A DNA stretch of 64,000 nucleotides, taken from contig CAVUSX010000013.1 of assembly GCA_963744275.1 (NCBI GenBank), positions 30,020 through 94,019 on the forward strand, read 5' to 3'. Of the stretch, positions 54,669 to 63,390 are shown piece by piece. A model generated the notes under the pieces. That model was not told the origin of the DNA. It did not search any database and saw nothing but the letters and a program-made list of their open reading frames with translations. Every line of letters begins with the position of its first letter. The stretch's first letter is position 1. The translations under genes and the position numbers were made by a program. Source of the DNA: VAZQ01 sp963744275. Lineage in GTDB: Bacteria; Pseudomonadota; Alphaproteobacteria; Rhizobiales; Xanthobacteraceae.

Positions 54669-54904
54669 GGCGTTTCTCCCAGATCCGCGCCAAATCGCGC
54701 GCCGCTCGCGGCAATGATGGATGGTTGTTGAGCTCAGCCTTTGAGGGTCAGGGTACGCGGCCCCCTCGCCCCGGCACAAGGCCGTCCGGCCGGGTGCGAC
54801 AGTGACGGCGAAATCAAGGCGGAGCGGGTCAACCGGTCCTCTTGCCTTCATGGCGGATGATCTAGACGATGGGCGGGAATCGAAATGCAGCTTCGGAACC
54901 AGCC

Positions 54905-57052
54905 ATGAAAAATTTGAGCTTCGGCGTCGCCGCCGTCGGCCTCCTCGCGCTCGTCGTTCGGTCTCAAGGCCGACGACGGGTGGGAAGTCGGTCTCGGCAT
55001 CAGCGCGCTCCTGTGCGCCGCCACCACCTACCTGTCGGCCGGGATGTCGAGCTACCTCAAGGTCTTCGTCGCCATCTTCTCGATCGAGACCATCGCTTCC
55101 GGCCTGTTGACCGTGATCATCAAGGCCGGCTTTTGGCCGGCCGCCTACGCGGACTATCAGCCGCCCGAAACGTTTCTCGATACATTCCCCATTACGGTCG
55201 CGGTGTTCTCGATCCTCACCTACGCGGTCTCGCACATCGGCGTGATCCTGCAGATGACCCGGATCGCCGATCTCTACTTCGAGGCGACCGAGCGCGGGCG
55301 AGCCCGCGTGTGGCCGTTTTCCCCCTACACGGCGCTCGAGCGCCGCATCGCCGTCGGCATGGTGGTGTTCCTGGTGCTGGTCAACCAGCTTCAGGTCGGC
55401 ATCACTGTCAGGCTCAGCTTCGTCGGTCGGGACTTCTTCACTGCCCTGCAGATGAAGGACGCGGCCACCTTCTGGAACATACTCCTGTTCGTGCTCCCGC
55501 CTTGGATCTTGATCTACATCACCAGCGCAGTCATCGAATTCGTAGTGCAGTCGATGCTGGTCATCCGCTGGCGGCGCTGGCTTACCGAGTATTTCATCGC
55601 GCACTGGCTTGGCGGTCATGCCCATTACCGCATGTCGCTGGTGGGCTCGCAGACCGACAATCCGGACCAGCGCATCGCCGAGGACGTGAACCGGTTCATC
55701 GACGGCGGCACCGACAGCTTCGGCGGCGTCGGCGGCTACGGCATCTACACCTATACGATCGCGTTGATCTCGACCCTGTCCTCGCTGGTGGCGTTCGTGG
55801 TCATCCTGTGGACGATCTCGGAGAATTTCACGTTGCCCGGGACCGCCATCCACGTGCCGGGATTTCTGTTCTGGGTCGCGCTGGTCTATGCCGCCATCGG
55901 CACGCTCGCCGCACATTGGATCGGCCGCCCGCTGATCGGGCTTTTCTTCCAAAAGCAGAAGGTTGAAGCGGATTTCCGCTTCTCGATGGCGCGGCTGCGG
56001 GAATACAGCGAGCAGGTTGCGCTCCTGTCGGGCGAGGCTGCCGAACAATCCGCGCTCAACCGGCGCTTCGGCGCGATATTCGGCAACTACCTGGACCTCA
56101 TGCACCGGCGCAAATGGTTGTTGGCGTTCATCAATTTCTATGGCCAGATCTCTCCCTACATTCCCTACATTGTCGCCGCCCCGTTCTACTTCGTGGGCAC
56201 GATCCCTTACGGCGTCTTGAACCAGACCGCCGGCGCGTTCTCCCGGGTCGAAGGCTCGCTCAATTTCTTCGTCAACTACTATAGCTCGCTCGCCACCTTC
56301 AAGGCGGTGGTCAACCGCTTGACCTCGTTCGCGGCAGCGATCGAGCGCGCCAAGGCGATGGCGACCACCGGCCCGGTGCGCATGCCGGCACCCGCGGGCG
56401 AGCTCTCGGTCGCGACGATGCAGCTCGGCATCACGCTGCCGGACGGCCGGCGCATCGTCGAAGCCGAAGGCCTCGTCCTACGCGGCCGGCGAAAGCGCGC
56501 TCCTGGCCGGGCCTTCGGGCTCCGGCAAATCGACGCTGTTCCGCGCGATTTCCGGCATCTGGCCGTTCGGCGAGGGCCGCATCCACGTTCCTGACGGCGC
56601 CGAGGTGATGGTGGTGCCGCAGAAGCCCTATATCCCGATCGGCACGCTGCGCGCCGCCGTGTCCTATCCGGGCGGGCCCGACACCTACACGGACGCCGAC
56701 ATCCGCAGCGCGCTTGGCCGATGCCCGCATCGGCTTCCTGGCCGACCAGCTCGACCGCGAGGAAATCTGGTCGCAGCGCCTCTCCGGCGGCGAGCAGCAG
56801 CGTCTCGCCATCGCCCGCGCGCTGCTCAAGAAGCCCGATTGGCTGCTGCTGGACGAATCGACCTCGGCGCTCGACGAGAAGCTCGAGGCCGAGCTCTACC
56901 AGGTGCTCACGCAGCGCCTGCCGAAGACCACGATCGTCACCATCGGGCATCGTTCGTCGCTCGCGGCCTTCCACGTGCGCCGCCTCGACATGACGGAAAA
57001 CGCCACCGGCCAATTCACCCCGCGCGACACCAAGGCGGAGGCGGCGGAGTGA
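54905..57052 (+). CDS. SbmA/BacA-like ABC transporter, fused membrane and ATPase domains (three frame breaks)
   Basis: About 715 residues. The membrane half has an N-terminus MKNLSFGVAAVGLLALV, then KADDGWEVGLGISALLCAAT after a break near 54955, and long helices to about residue 430 (YTALERRIAVGMVVFLVLVN, FVVQSMLVIRWRRWLTEYFI, FVNYYSSLATFKAVVNRLTS). The ATPase half has Walker A LLAGPSGSGKSTLFRAISGI, signature QRLSGGEQQRLAIARALL and Walker B WLLLDESTSALDEK. Breaks near 56485 and 56715 divide this half. The architecture matches YddA/BclA-type exporters or peptide transporters. The domains are intact apart from the breaks. Confidence 0.83.
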
Positions 57053-57056
57053 GGAG

Positions 57057-57160
57057 GTAGGATGGGTAGAGCTCTCAAGGGCGTTCACGCCCGTCTTCGC
57101 GTGCTATGCGAAACCCATCGGCGGCGTCGATGGGTTTCGCAAGAGCTCAACCCATCCTAC
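57057..57160. repeat. 104-bp palindromic repeat, copy 2
   Basis: Same length and ends (GTAGGATGGGT ... ACCCATCCTAC) as the copy at 27632-27735, differing at roughly ten positions. It begins 4 bases after the ABC transporter stop. The two copies sit in the same relation to a plus-strand stop codon. Confidence 0.8.
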
Positions 57161-57191
57161 GCGCTCGCTCATGCTTTCCGGAGGACGCTCC

Positions 57192-58218
57192 ATGCGCATG
57201 ACATTCCTCGCGGCGCTCGTCCTGGCGGCCACAGCGGCGCAGCCGGCGCGCGCTCAAGAGGTGCTCAAGGTCGCCATTCCGCAGCGCGGCGCCTGGGATT
57301 CCGGGGTCGCCGAGCTCGGGCAGCGGGCCGGCATCTTCAAGCAGCACGGGCTCACGCTCGAGGTCCTGTTCACCCAGGGCGGACCTGAATCGATCCAGGC
57401 GGTGATCGGCGGCAGCATCGATATCGCGACCGCGGTCGGCACCTCGGCCGCGATCGGGACCTTCGCCAAGGGGGCGCCGCTGCGCCTGATCGGCAGCGAG
57501 ATGATCGGAGCCCCCGAGCTCTACTGGTATGTGCGCGCCAATTCCGCGGTCCGCACCATCGCGGACCTCGACGGCAAGACCATCGCCTATTCGTTGACCG
57601 GCTCGTCGAGCCATGCGGCTGTTCTGGCGCTGATCCAGCAGTACAAGCTGAGCGCCAAGCCGGTCTCGACCGGCAGCATCCAGGCGACCGTCACGCAGAC
57701 CATGACCGGCCAGGTCGATGTCGGCTTCGGGGCGGCGCCCTTCGGGCTCGACGTGGTCGAGGGCGGCAAGGCCCGCATCGTCGCGACCGGCAACGACGTC
57801 GCCTCGCTGCGCACCCGCAGCGTGCGGGTGAACGTCACCAATGCGGCGACGCTCGCCGGCCGCCGCGACGCCATCACGCGCTTCGTGCAGGCCTACCGGG
57901 AAACGCTCGACTGGATGTATGCGGACCCCGCCGCGCTCGCGGTCTACAAGGAATATTCCGGTTTGCCCGACAGCCATCGTGCGACGGGTGCGCGACCTGA
58001 TCCCCAAGGCCGCCATGAGCCCCGACAAGGTCGCCGGAATGGATCAAATCGTCGCCGAGGCGGTCAATCTGAAATTCATCGCGGCGCCGCCGAGCGCCGA
58101 GCAGATGAAGGAATTCGTCCAGATTCCGCCGCCGCTCGAAGTGAGTCTCGTTAATTCGCCCCGGTCGCCGGATAGGCGGCGCGGACCCGCTCCAGGAGCG
58201 CAGGCGAGAGGCTGCTGA
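57192..58218 (+). CDS. NMT1/SsuA-like ABC transporter substrate-binding protein (one frame break)
   Basis: About 340 residues. ATG 57192 follows GGAGG. Signal peptide MRMTFLAALVLAATAAQPAR. Blocks: VLKVAIPQRGAWDSGVAELG, FKQHGLTLEVLFTQGGPESI, GGSIDIATAVGTSAAIGTFA, YWYVRANSAVRTIADLDGKT, SLTGSSSHAAVLALIQQYKL. The frame shifts near 57970 and continues IVRRVRDLIPKAAMSPDKVA, ending near 58218, so its tail overlaps the convergent gene. The ligand may be a sulfonate, nitrate or thiamine precursor; no permease or ATPase gene accompanies it. Confidence 0.82.
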
Positions 58219-59191
58219 CTTGCGCCACCAGCTTCTGAACCTCTTCGCCGGTCATGGGGGTGACGCCGAGCCGCACCTTTTCGGCCTCGGCCAGGAATTC
58301 GGGGTCTTTCACGGTTTCGTCGAAGGCGCGGCGCAGCGCCGCGAGCCGATCGGGCGGGATCCCGGGGGTGGTGAAGAAGGCGGTGCCGACCTCGCTCGCA
58401 TTCATGATGGCGCCGAGCACCGGCCGCTCCTCGTCGTTGCGCGCGAGCTCGACCGCGGTCGGGACGTCGGGGAGCTCCGGGTGCCGCTTGAGGGCGAATT
58501 GCACGATGATGTTGACGGTCTTGTCGCGCAGCCAGTCGGGCTTGGCCACCTTCACGGCCGACCAGGCGGTGGAATGCCCCTCGACCTCGCCGCGTTCCAT
58601 CGCGAGCATGCCCTCGTTCGAGCCCCGATAGCCCATCACAAGCTTGAACTTGGTTCCGATCACGTTGTTCAGCACGGTCGGATAGATCGAAACCGTCGAT
58701 CCGGCGCCGGTGCCCGAGAGGGTCAATTCGATCCTCTGCGCATCCGCGATGGTCTTCACCGGCGAGGTCTTCCACATCATCACGATATTGATGAGGGAAT
58801 CGACGCGTCCGATCCAGTTGAGCTCGGCGGTCTTGAAGCGGACGCCCTGCGAGCCGAGCTTCTCGTCGAGCGCGAGCGTCGGGGCGCCCAGCCCGATGAC
58901 GCTGCCGTCCTTGGGTAGCGTGTTGAAGACCCGGTTGACCGCGAGGAAGCTGCCGGCGCCCGGCACGTTGCGCAGCACGACTGTCGGCGCGCCCGGGATG
59001 TGCTTGCCGAGATGATTGGCAATGAGCCGGGCATAGGCGTCGTTGCTGCCGCCGGTCGGATAGCCGACCTCGAAATCGATCATCTTGCCTTTGTAGAACT
59101 GCTCGGGGGTTTGCGCCGAGCCCCGGCTGCCCGGGGCGAGGGCCATCGCCAAGGCGAGCGCCACCAGGCGCGCGTGCCGAAAATCGTGCAT
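58151..59191 (-). CDS. Bug/TctC-type SBP, copy 4
   Basis: A 346-residue exported protein, the only Bug copy here without a frame break. ATG 59191 follows GGGAGCG; signal peptide LVALALAMALAPGSRGSAQ. Blocks: EQFYKGKMIDFEVGYPTGGS, PTVVLRNVPGAGSFLAVNRV, LSGTGAGSTVSIYPTVLNNV, LAMERGEVEGHSTAWSAVKV. It belongs with copies 1 and 2 in the FYKGK subgroup. Its 3' end overlaps the convergent NMT1-like gene. No TctAB partners. Confidence 0.9.
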   Translation of the reverse strand: MHDFRHARLVALALAMALAPGSRGSAQTPEQFYKGKMIDFEVGYPTGGSNDAYARLIANHLGKHIPGAPTVVLRNVPGAGSFLAVNRVFNTLPKDGSVIGLGAPTLALDEKLGSQGVRFKTAELNWIGRVDSLINIVMMWKTSPVKTIADAQRIELTLSGTGAGSTVSIYPTVLNNVIGTKFKLVMGYRGSNEGMLAMERGEVEGHSTAWSAVKVAKPDWLRDKTVNIIVQFALKRHPELPDVPTAVELARNDEERPVLGAIMNASEVGTAFFTTPGIPPDRLAALRRAFDETVKDPEFLAEAEKVRLGVTPMTGEEVQKLVAQVSSLSPALLERVRAAYPATGAN

Positions 59192-59543
59192 GGGGGGTCG
59201 CTCCCTTCGGGCTCGCCGGCTGCTGATCGACGGCTCGCGCCCATCCGGCATCGTCTTGATTAGCGCGCAATCGGGCGGAGCGGAAGCCGGGCAGCTTCGT
59301 CTATCGCGACGTCGGCGGCCGGACCCAAGCAAATCGGGCGCAGCCGAGAAATGTCGGCTACGCCCGAACTTTACCGGCCGCGCACGGGGGGAGGGGAATG
59401 GCGGCCGGTCGTATGGTCAATGCACAACGCCCGCGATGGTTCCATCCGACACGGCAAACAAACACAGCGGCCAAGGCGGCGAGGCGAAGGCGGTGACGAA
59501 GGCTCGACGAGACGCCGTGTTTCGTCATGCTTGTCTTGCGCGT
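59192..59543. other. intergenic stretch without recognised gene
   Basis: About 350 bases upstream of the small secreted protein at 59601. Frames here have poor coding character on both strands. The right edge leads into a candidate stress promoter. Confidence 0.4.
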
Positions 59544-59568
59544 GGAACTAATAACGCTCCAGTGAGTT
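59544..59568 (+). promoter_or_regulatory. candidate EcfG (general stress) promoter
   Basis: GGAAC at 59544-59548 and GTT at 59566-59568 are 17 bases apart, matching the GGAAC-N16/17-CGTT pattern of alphaproteobacterial EcfG sigma factors except that the base before GTT is A. It lies 33 bases before the start codon of the gene at 59601. Regulation is inferred from the motif only. Confidence 0.45.
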
Positions 59569-59600
59569 GAGGCTTGAGGAAAACCAAGAGAGGTCATGCA

Positions 59601-59921
59601 ATGCGATCATTCATTCTGTTGACGGTTTCGGCCATCGCTCTCTCGGGAGCGGCATTGGGTCAAGCTGCGGCCGGGACTTCCGCCGGTGCGGCCGGCCTGC
59701 AAGGCGCGGCGGAGCGGCTGCGCATCACCGAGCCAGTCGCCCAAGTCTGCCGCGAGGTTTGCCGCGAGAACGTCTGCCGGACGCGGTGTGTCAACGAGCG
59801 CGACCGCGACGAGGTAATCGTTCACGAGCGCGACCATCGCGACCGCGACCGCGACGAGCACCGGGATCGAAGGCCCGGCGTCGAATTGAGCGTTCCGGGC
59901 GTCAATATCGAGGCCCGCTAA
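59601..59921 (+). CDS. small secreted Cys- and Arg/Asp-rich protein
   Basis: A 106-residue exported protein. ATG 59601 follows GAGAGG. Signal peptide MRSFILLTVSAIALSGAALG. The mature part has four cysteines in CREVCRENVCRTRC and a charged tract of RD repeats (HERDHRDRDRDEHRDRRPG), ending VELSVPGVNIEAR. I do not know a function. The cysteines may bind metal or form disulfides. The motif upstream suggests stress induction. Confidence 0.7.
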   Translation: MRSFILLTVSAIALSGAALGQAAAGTSAGAAGLQGAAERLRITEPVAQVCREVCRENVCRTRCVNERDRDEVIVHERDHRDRDRDEHRDRRPGVELSVPGVNIEAR

Positions 59922-60010
59922 GACCATCGAGGCGCGCCGAAAATCGATCGCGCTGAAACAAATGTTGCGGCGCAGCACGCCGCCAAACAAAATCGCGCAG
60001 CCTTCACGCC

Positions 60011-60046
60011 AAAACAAAACCCGCCGGGCGCGAGCTCGGCGGGTTT
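60011..60046 (-). terminator. rho-independent terminator of the cold-shock gene
   Basis: On the minus strand, AAACCCGCCG (60046-60037) pairs with CGGCGGGTTT (60026-60017) around a 10-base loop and is followed by TGTTTT. It lies 20 bases after the cold-shock gene stop. Strong stem and T-rich tail. Confidence 0.85.
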
Positions 60047-60065
60047 CGCGGGCGGCCAGCAAGGA

Positions 60066-60269
60066 TCATTTGACCTTGAGGTTTCCCGCGGATTGCTTGC
60101 CGCGATCGGTGACGATCTCGTACTCGAGCTGCTGTCCTTCGTTGAGCGAGCTCAGGCCCGCCCGTTCGACCGCCGAGATATGGACGAACACGTCCTGGCC
60201 GCCACCTTGCGGCTGAATGAACCCGTAGCCCTTTTGCGAATTGAACCACTTCACCGTGCCGAGCGCCAT
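60066..60269 (-). CDS. CspA-family cold-shock protein
   Basis: A 67-residue single-stranded nucleic acid-binding beta-barrel. GTVKWFNSQKGYGFIQPQGG holds RNP1 (KGYGFI), and DVFVHISAVERAGL holds RNP2 (VFVHI). ATG 60269 follows GGAG. The longer frame upstream to 60323 lacks support. It ends in a clear terminator and stands alone. Confidence 0.93.
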   Translation of the reverse strand: MALGTVKWFNSQKGYGFIQPQGGGQDVFVHISAVERAGLSSLNEGQQLEYEIVTDRGKQSAGNLKVK

Positions 60270-60511
60270 GTGTCGATCTCCGAGTTGAGAATCGAGGATA
60301 GCCTGTGGGCGGCGAAATGCCAATCACCGAGGCGGCGGGAACGGCGGCAGGCCTGAAGGCGGCGGCCGCTCGCCGCCGGCAACCGCGCTTCAGACAGGCC
60401 GGGCCTGATGACCTCGTAGGGCAGCGTGCGCGGCTGCGCTCTCCCGGAGGATGCGGTCGAGAAACGCGCTCGAGAATTCCGCCCGTCCACCACGATCAGG
60501 AGAACGCGAGC

Positions 60512-60784
60512 ATGACCCTCACCCCGACCGTCACATTTCTGATCGTCCTCGCCATCGGCGCGCTCGCCGGTCTGCTGTTCGATCGCTTTGCCGGGCCCAG
60601 CTGGTTCAAGCGCCAGATCGTAGGCGCGATGCCGAGCATGATCACCAGCGCGCTGGTCGGCGTAGCGGGGGCATTCGTCGGATTTCATCTCGCGGAATCG
60701 CTCAAGCTCGCCGCGTACGCCGCCCTCGCAGGCGCTTTGGTCGGCGCCGCCGTCGTCCTGCTCGGCTGGCGCTCGGTGCGTTGA
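60512..60784 (+). CDS. small GlsB/YeaQ-like membrane protein
   Basis: A 90-residue protein with three hydrophobic segments: TFLIVLAIGALAGLLFDRFA, SMITSALVGVAGAFVGFHLA, LKLAAYAALAGALVGAAVVL. The glycine spacing (GALAG, GVAGAFVG, GALVGAA) resembles transglycosylase-associated stress membrane proteins, although the usual conserved termini are loose. ATG 60512 follows AGGAGAA. Confidence 0.65.
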   Translation: MTLTPTVTFLIVLAIGALAGLLFDRFAGPSWFKRQIVGAMPSMITSALVGVAGAFVGFHLAESLKLAAYAALAGALVGAAVVLLGWRSVR

Positions 60785-61033
60785 AGCCTGCCGGCGAACG
60801 CCTGCAATCGACCGCAAGTCGCGGAAGGCAAGCCGCGGAAGATCGCCGGCACGGCCGGCCGGCCTGACGCCGTCCTCCTCCTTTAAGGATTGATCATTTG
60901 GGGATTCGATCCATTAAGGATTGATCCTTAGGATTGCGCACCCGGATTCCGCCGCTGATCGAGTCCCGGATCAGGCCCCGCCAGCTCTTCCCGAGTTGCC
61001 CGCAGTCGCACCAGACGTTGAAAAGAGGATGAA
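60785..61033. repeat. intergenic TTAAGGATTGATC direct repeat
   Basis: TTAAGGATTGATC occurs at 60883-60895 and 60914-60926, 31 bases apart (about three helical turns). The second copy also forms AAGGAT-TG-ATCCTT. It lies upstream of the zinc-ribbon gene and may be a regulatory site; otherwise this stretch holds nothing recognised. Confidence 0.45.
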
Positions 61034-61192
61034 ATGACCTTTGGGAAACGGACCGCCGCGCCATCCGAGGACGCTCGCGCCGAGCAAGAAGCCTGTCCCC
61101 ATTGCCGAGGGGTGGGCAGCATCAGGGCGCGCGGACAGCGCAAGGTCTGCGTTCCCTGCAAGGGCACCGGGAAGAAGCCGGGCGCGCCATAG
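61034..61192 (+). CDS. small DnaJ-type zinc ribbon protein, 52 residues
   Basis: ATG 61034, preceded by AGAGGA, opens a 52-residue protein with two CxxCxG knuckles: ACPHCRGVGSIRARGQRKV and CVPCKGTGKKPGAP. These four cysteines should bind one zinc, as in DnaJ or TRAP-like zinc fingers. There is no other domain. The spacing between the knuckles (about 15 residues) and lysine/arginine content suggest an RNA- or protein-binding role. Overlapping minus-strand frames look like shadows. Confidence 0.65.
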   Translation: MTFGKRTAAPSEDARAEQEACPHCRGVGSIRARGQRKVCVPCKGTGKKPGAP

Positions 61193-61522
61193 CGGCATGC
61201 TCCATCGTCTTTCGAGACCCTTCCCGGTCGCATTCAGCATGATCGGAAAGCGGTTTTGCATCCGCCCACGGGCTTGCTCTATAAAGCGGCTGGGACGGTA
61301 GCCGGAATCGCGGCGGCTCCGGGTTCGTCGGCTTCGCGGTTTCGGAAACCAAGGTCGGATCGCACGCACGATCAGCTTTTTCCGTGCGAATGCTCTGAAA
61401 GGAGCGCGCTGCCCCGGCGGCCGACCGATGCCACCGGACGGCACGCGGCGAACCGCCGCACGGATCGCCCGAACAGGCCACCACGCGACAAAGCTATAGT
61501 CCCCCTCTGGTCGAGTTCCGTC
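61193..61522. other. 330-base intergenic stretch with a possible promoter
   Basis: No gene supported. TTGCAT (61256-61261) and TATAAA (61280-61285) are 18 bases apart on the plus strand and could be a sigma70-type promoter for the exoD-like gene, though that start is about 240 bases further on. Confidence 0.3.
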
Positions 61523-62173
61523 ATGGCGGTCCAAGAGTTGATGATGAGGTCTCCCGAGCCGACCAAAGCGCCGCCGGAGGAGTCGATGCATGTTCCCACC
61601 TCCCTGGTGCTACAGGGGCTTCTCGACGACGCGCCGGCAGATCACTTCACCCTCGACTGGCTGATCAGCAGCCTGCCCGAGCGCTCCTTCGGCATCATCA
61701 TGCTGCTGCTGGGCGTGCTCGCCATGGTGCCGGTCGGCTCGATCGTGCCCGGCCTGCTGCTGGCGATCCTGGCGGCGCAGATGACCGTGGGGCGTCAGGG
61801 CCCGGTCTTCCCGCGTCGCGTCGCCGGCCATCCCCTGCCCACGCGACACCTCGTGCGCATGGGCCGACAGCCCATCATGGTACTCAAGCATCTCGAGCGG
61901 GTCGTCCGCCCCCGCTGGCCGACCCCGTTCGGGGCGACCAAGCGCCTCATCGGCGTCATCGTGTTCCTGCTGACCTGCCTCATCCTGCTCGCCCCCGTGC
62001 CGCTGACCAATGTTCCGCCGGCTGCGGATATCGCGCTGATCTCGCTCGCCTATATCGAGAAGGACGGCGCGCTGCTGGCGGTTGCGCTGCTGGTCGCGCT
62101 GATCCTGCTGGCGATCGCGTCAGCTGCGGTCTGGGGCGCGGTCGTGAGCGCGATCTGGATCGGCCAGCTCTAG
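61523..62173 (+). CDS. ExoD-family membrane protein
   Basis: A 216-residue protein (shorter if ATG 61541 is used). The ExoD domain, named for exopolysaccharide synthesis in rhizobia, is seen as FTLDWLISSLPERSFGIIML, LLGVLAMVPVGSIVPGLLLA, FPRRVAGHPLPTRHLVRMGR, RLIGVIVFLLTCLILLAPVP, NVPPAADIALISLAYIEKDG. Four or more transmembrane helices. The biochemical role is unknown. Confidence 0.88.
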   Translation: MAVQELMMRSPEPTKAPPEESMHVPTSLVLQGLLDDAPADHFTLDWLISSLPERSFGIIMLLLGVLAMVPVGSIVPGLLLAILAAQMTVGRQGPVFPRRVAGHPLPTRHLVRMGRQPIMVLKHLERVVRPRWPTPFGATKRLIGVIVFLLTCLILLAPVPLTNVPPAADIALISLAYIEKDGALLAVALLVALILLAIASAAVWGAVVSAIWIGQL

Positions 62174-62296
62174 GGCATTCCCGAATGCCGCGAACGCGGT
62201 TGAAAACCCTGCTTTATCGGCGGCCCGAAGCGCGACGATCGCGAAATTTTGCTGCCATAATCGCTCCATGGTGCTCGCCATGAGGGGAACTCAACG

Positions 62297-62482
62297 ATGC
62301 TGTTGCTTTTGATCAATGTGCTGATCATCGTCGTCGTCGGTGCGCTCTGCTTCTATCTCATCGACAAGTTCGTCCGCGACGGGCGGCTCGCCAACCTGCT
62401 CAAGATCCTGGTCGCGCTCATTTGCATATTGGCGATCCTGCAGCGGTTGCTGCCGGCATTGGGGTTGAGCGGGTTGCTGTAG
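62297..62482 (+). CDS. small two-helix membrane protein
   Basis: A 61-residue hydrophobic protein: LLLLINVLIIVVVGALCFYL, charged loop DKFVRDGRLANLL, then KILVALICILAILQRLLPAL. The layout matches the small Thivi_2564-type membrane protein family as I remember it. ATG 62297 is preceded by GAGGGG. Function unknown. Confidence 0.65.
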   Translation: MLLLLINVLIIVVVGALCFYLIDKFVRDGRLANLLKILVALICILAILQRLLPALGLSGLL

Positions 62483-62544
62483 GTCCGCGCATGCGGGCGG
62501 GAGTGGCGAACGGCGAATAGGGAGTGGTAGCGGCCCTGTTCGCG

Positions 62545-63306
62545 CTATTTCGCCGCCGAATCCTTCGCCAGCATGGCGATGGCTTCCTGCACCGTCGTCA
62601 TGAACTGCGCCGGGAAGATGATGGTCGAGTTCTTCTCGACCGAGATCTCCGCCATCGTCTGCAGGGTGCGCAGCTGCAGCGCCACCGGATGCTGCGTGAT
62701 GATGTCGGCCGCCTGGCCGAGCTTCACGGCGGCCTGGTATTCGCCTTCGGCGGCGACGATCTTGGCGCGCCGCTCGCGCTCGGCCTCGGCTTCCTTGGCC
62801 ATGGCGCGCTGCATGTTGTCGGGCAGCGTGATGTCCTTGATCTCGACCGCGGTCACCTGCGTGCCCCACGGCTCGGTGTGGTGATCGATCACGTCCTTGA
62901 TCTGATCGTTGATGCTCGCGGTATCCGACAGGAGCTGATCGAGGCTGAAGCGTCCGACCACGTTGCGCACGGTGGTCTGGCTGATCTGGTTGATCGCATT
63001 GTAGACGTTCTCGATCGCGATCACGGCCCGTTCCGGATCGGAGATGTGGTAATAGGCGACGGCCGCGATGTCGATCGAGACGTTGTCCTTGGTGATGATC
63101 TTCTGCGAGGGGATCTGCATGGTGACGGTGCGCAGCGAGACCCGCACCATCTGCTGGAAGGGAACCAAGATGACGGTGAGCCCCGGCCCGCGCACGCCGG
63201 CGAATTTGCCGAGCAGAAACACCACGCCGCGTTCGTACTGCCGCAACACGCGCAGCGACACGAAGGCGTAAAAGATGAGCGCGAAGATCACGATGACGAG
63301 CAGCAT
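62545..63306 (-). CDS. SPFH/stomatin-like protein (slipin)
   Basis: A 253-residue membrane-associated scaffold. N-terminal anchor LLVIVIFALIFYAFVSL, then the SPFH domain: VLRQYERGVVFLLGKFAGVR, GPGLTVILVPFQQMVRVSLR, QKIITKDNVSIDIAAVAYYH, AINQISQTTVRNVVGRFSLD. The C-terminus is a coiled coil (RAMAKEAEAERERRAKIVAA). Such proteins form oligomeric rings at the inner membrane, usually with an NfeD partner; none is encoded next to it here. Confidence 0.92.
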   Translation of the reverse strand: MLLVIVIFALIFYAFVSLRVLRQYERGVVFLLGKFAGVRGPGLTVILVPFQQMVRVSLRTVTMQIPSQKIITKDNVSIDIAAVAYYHISDPERAVIAIENVYNAINQISQTTVRNVVGRFSLDQLLSDTASINDQIKDVIDHHTEPWGTQVTAVEIKDITLPDNMQRAMAKEAEAERERRAKIVAAEGEYQAAVKLGQAADIITQHPVALQLRTLQTMAEISVEKNSTIIFPAQFMTTVQEAIAMLAKDSAAK

Positions 63307-63390
63307 GGAGAGATTATCGCACGGATCAATTCGGCGGTCGAGCCGCCGCGCGACACCCGCCACGCGAGCGGGTCATTGCGCCACCGTGGC

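Noticed and set aside
52635..56105. 1156-residue minus-strand frame spanning the SBP and ABC transporter region
   Set aside because: Only its last 275 codons (the hydrolase) have domain content; the rest is the high-GC shadow of plus-strand genes and of the SBP in another frame.
54905..57052. Assigning BacA/BclA symbiotic function
   Set aside because: Only the domain architecture supports it; there are no symbiosis genes and the family has several other branches.
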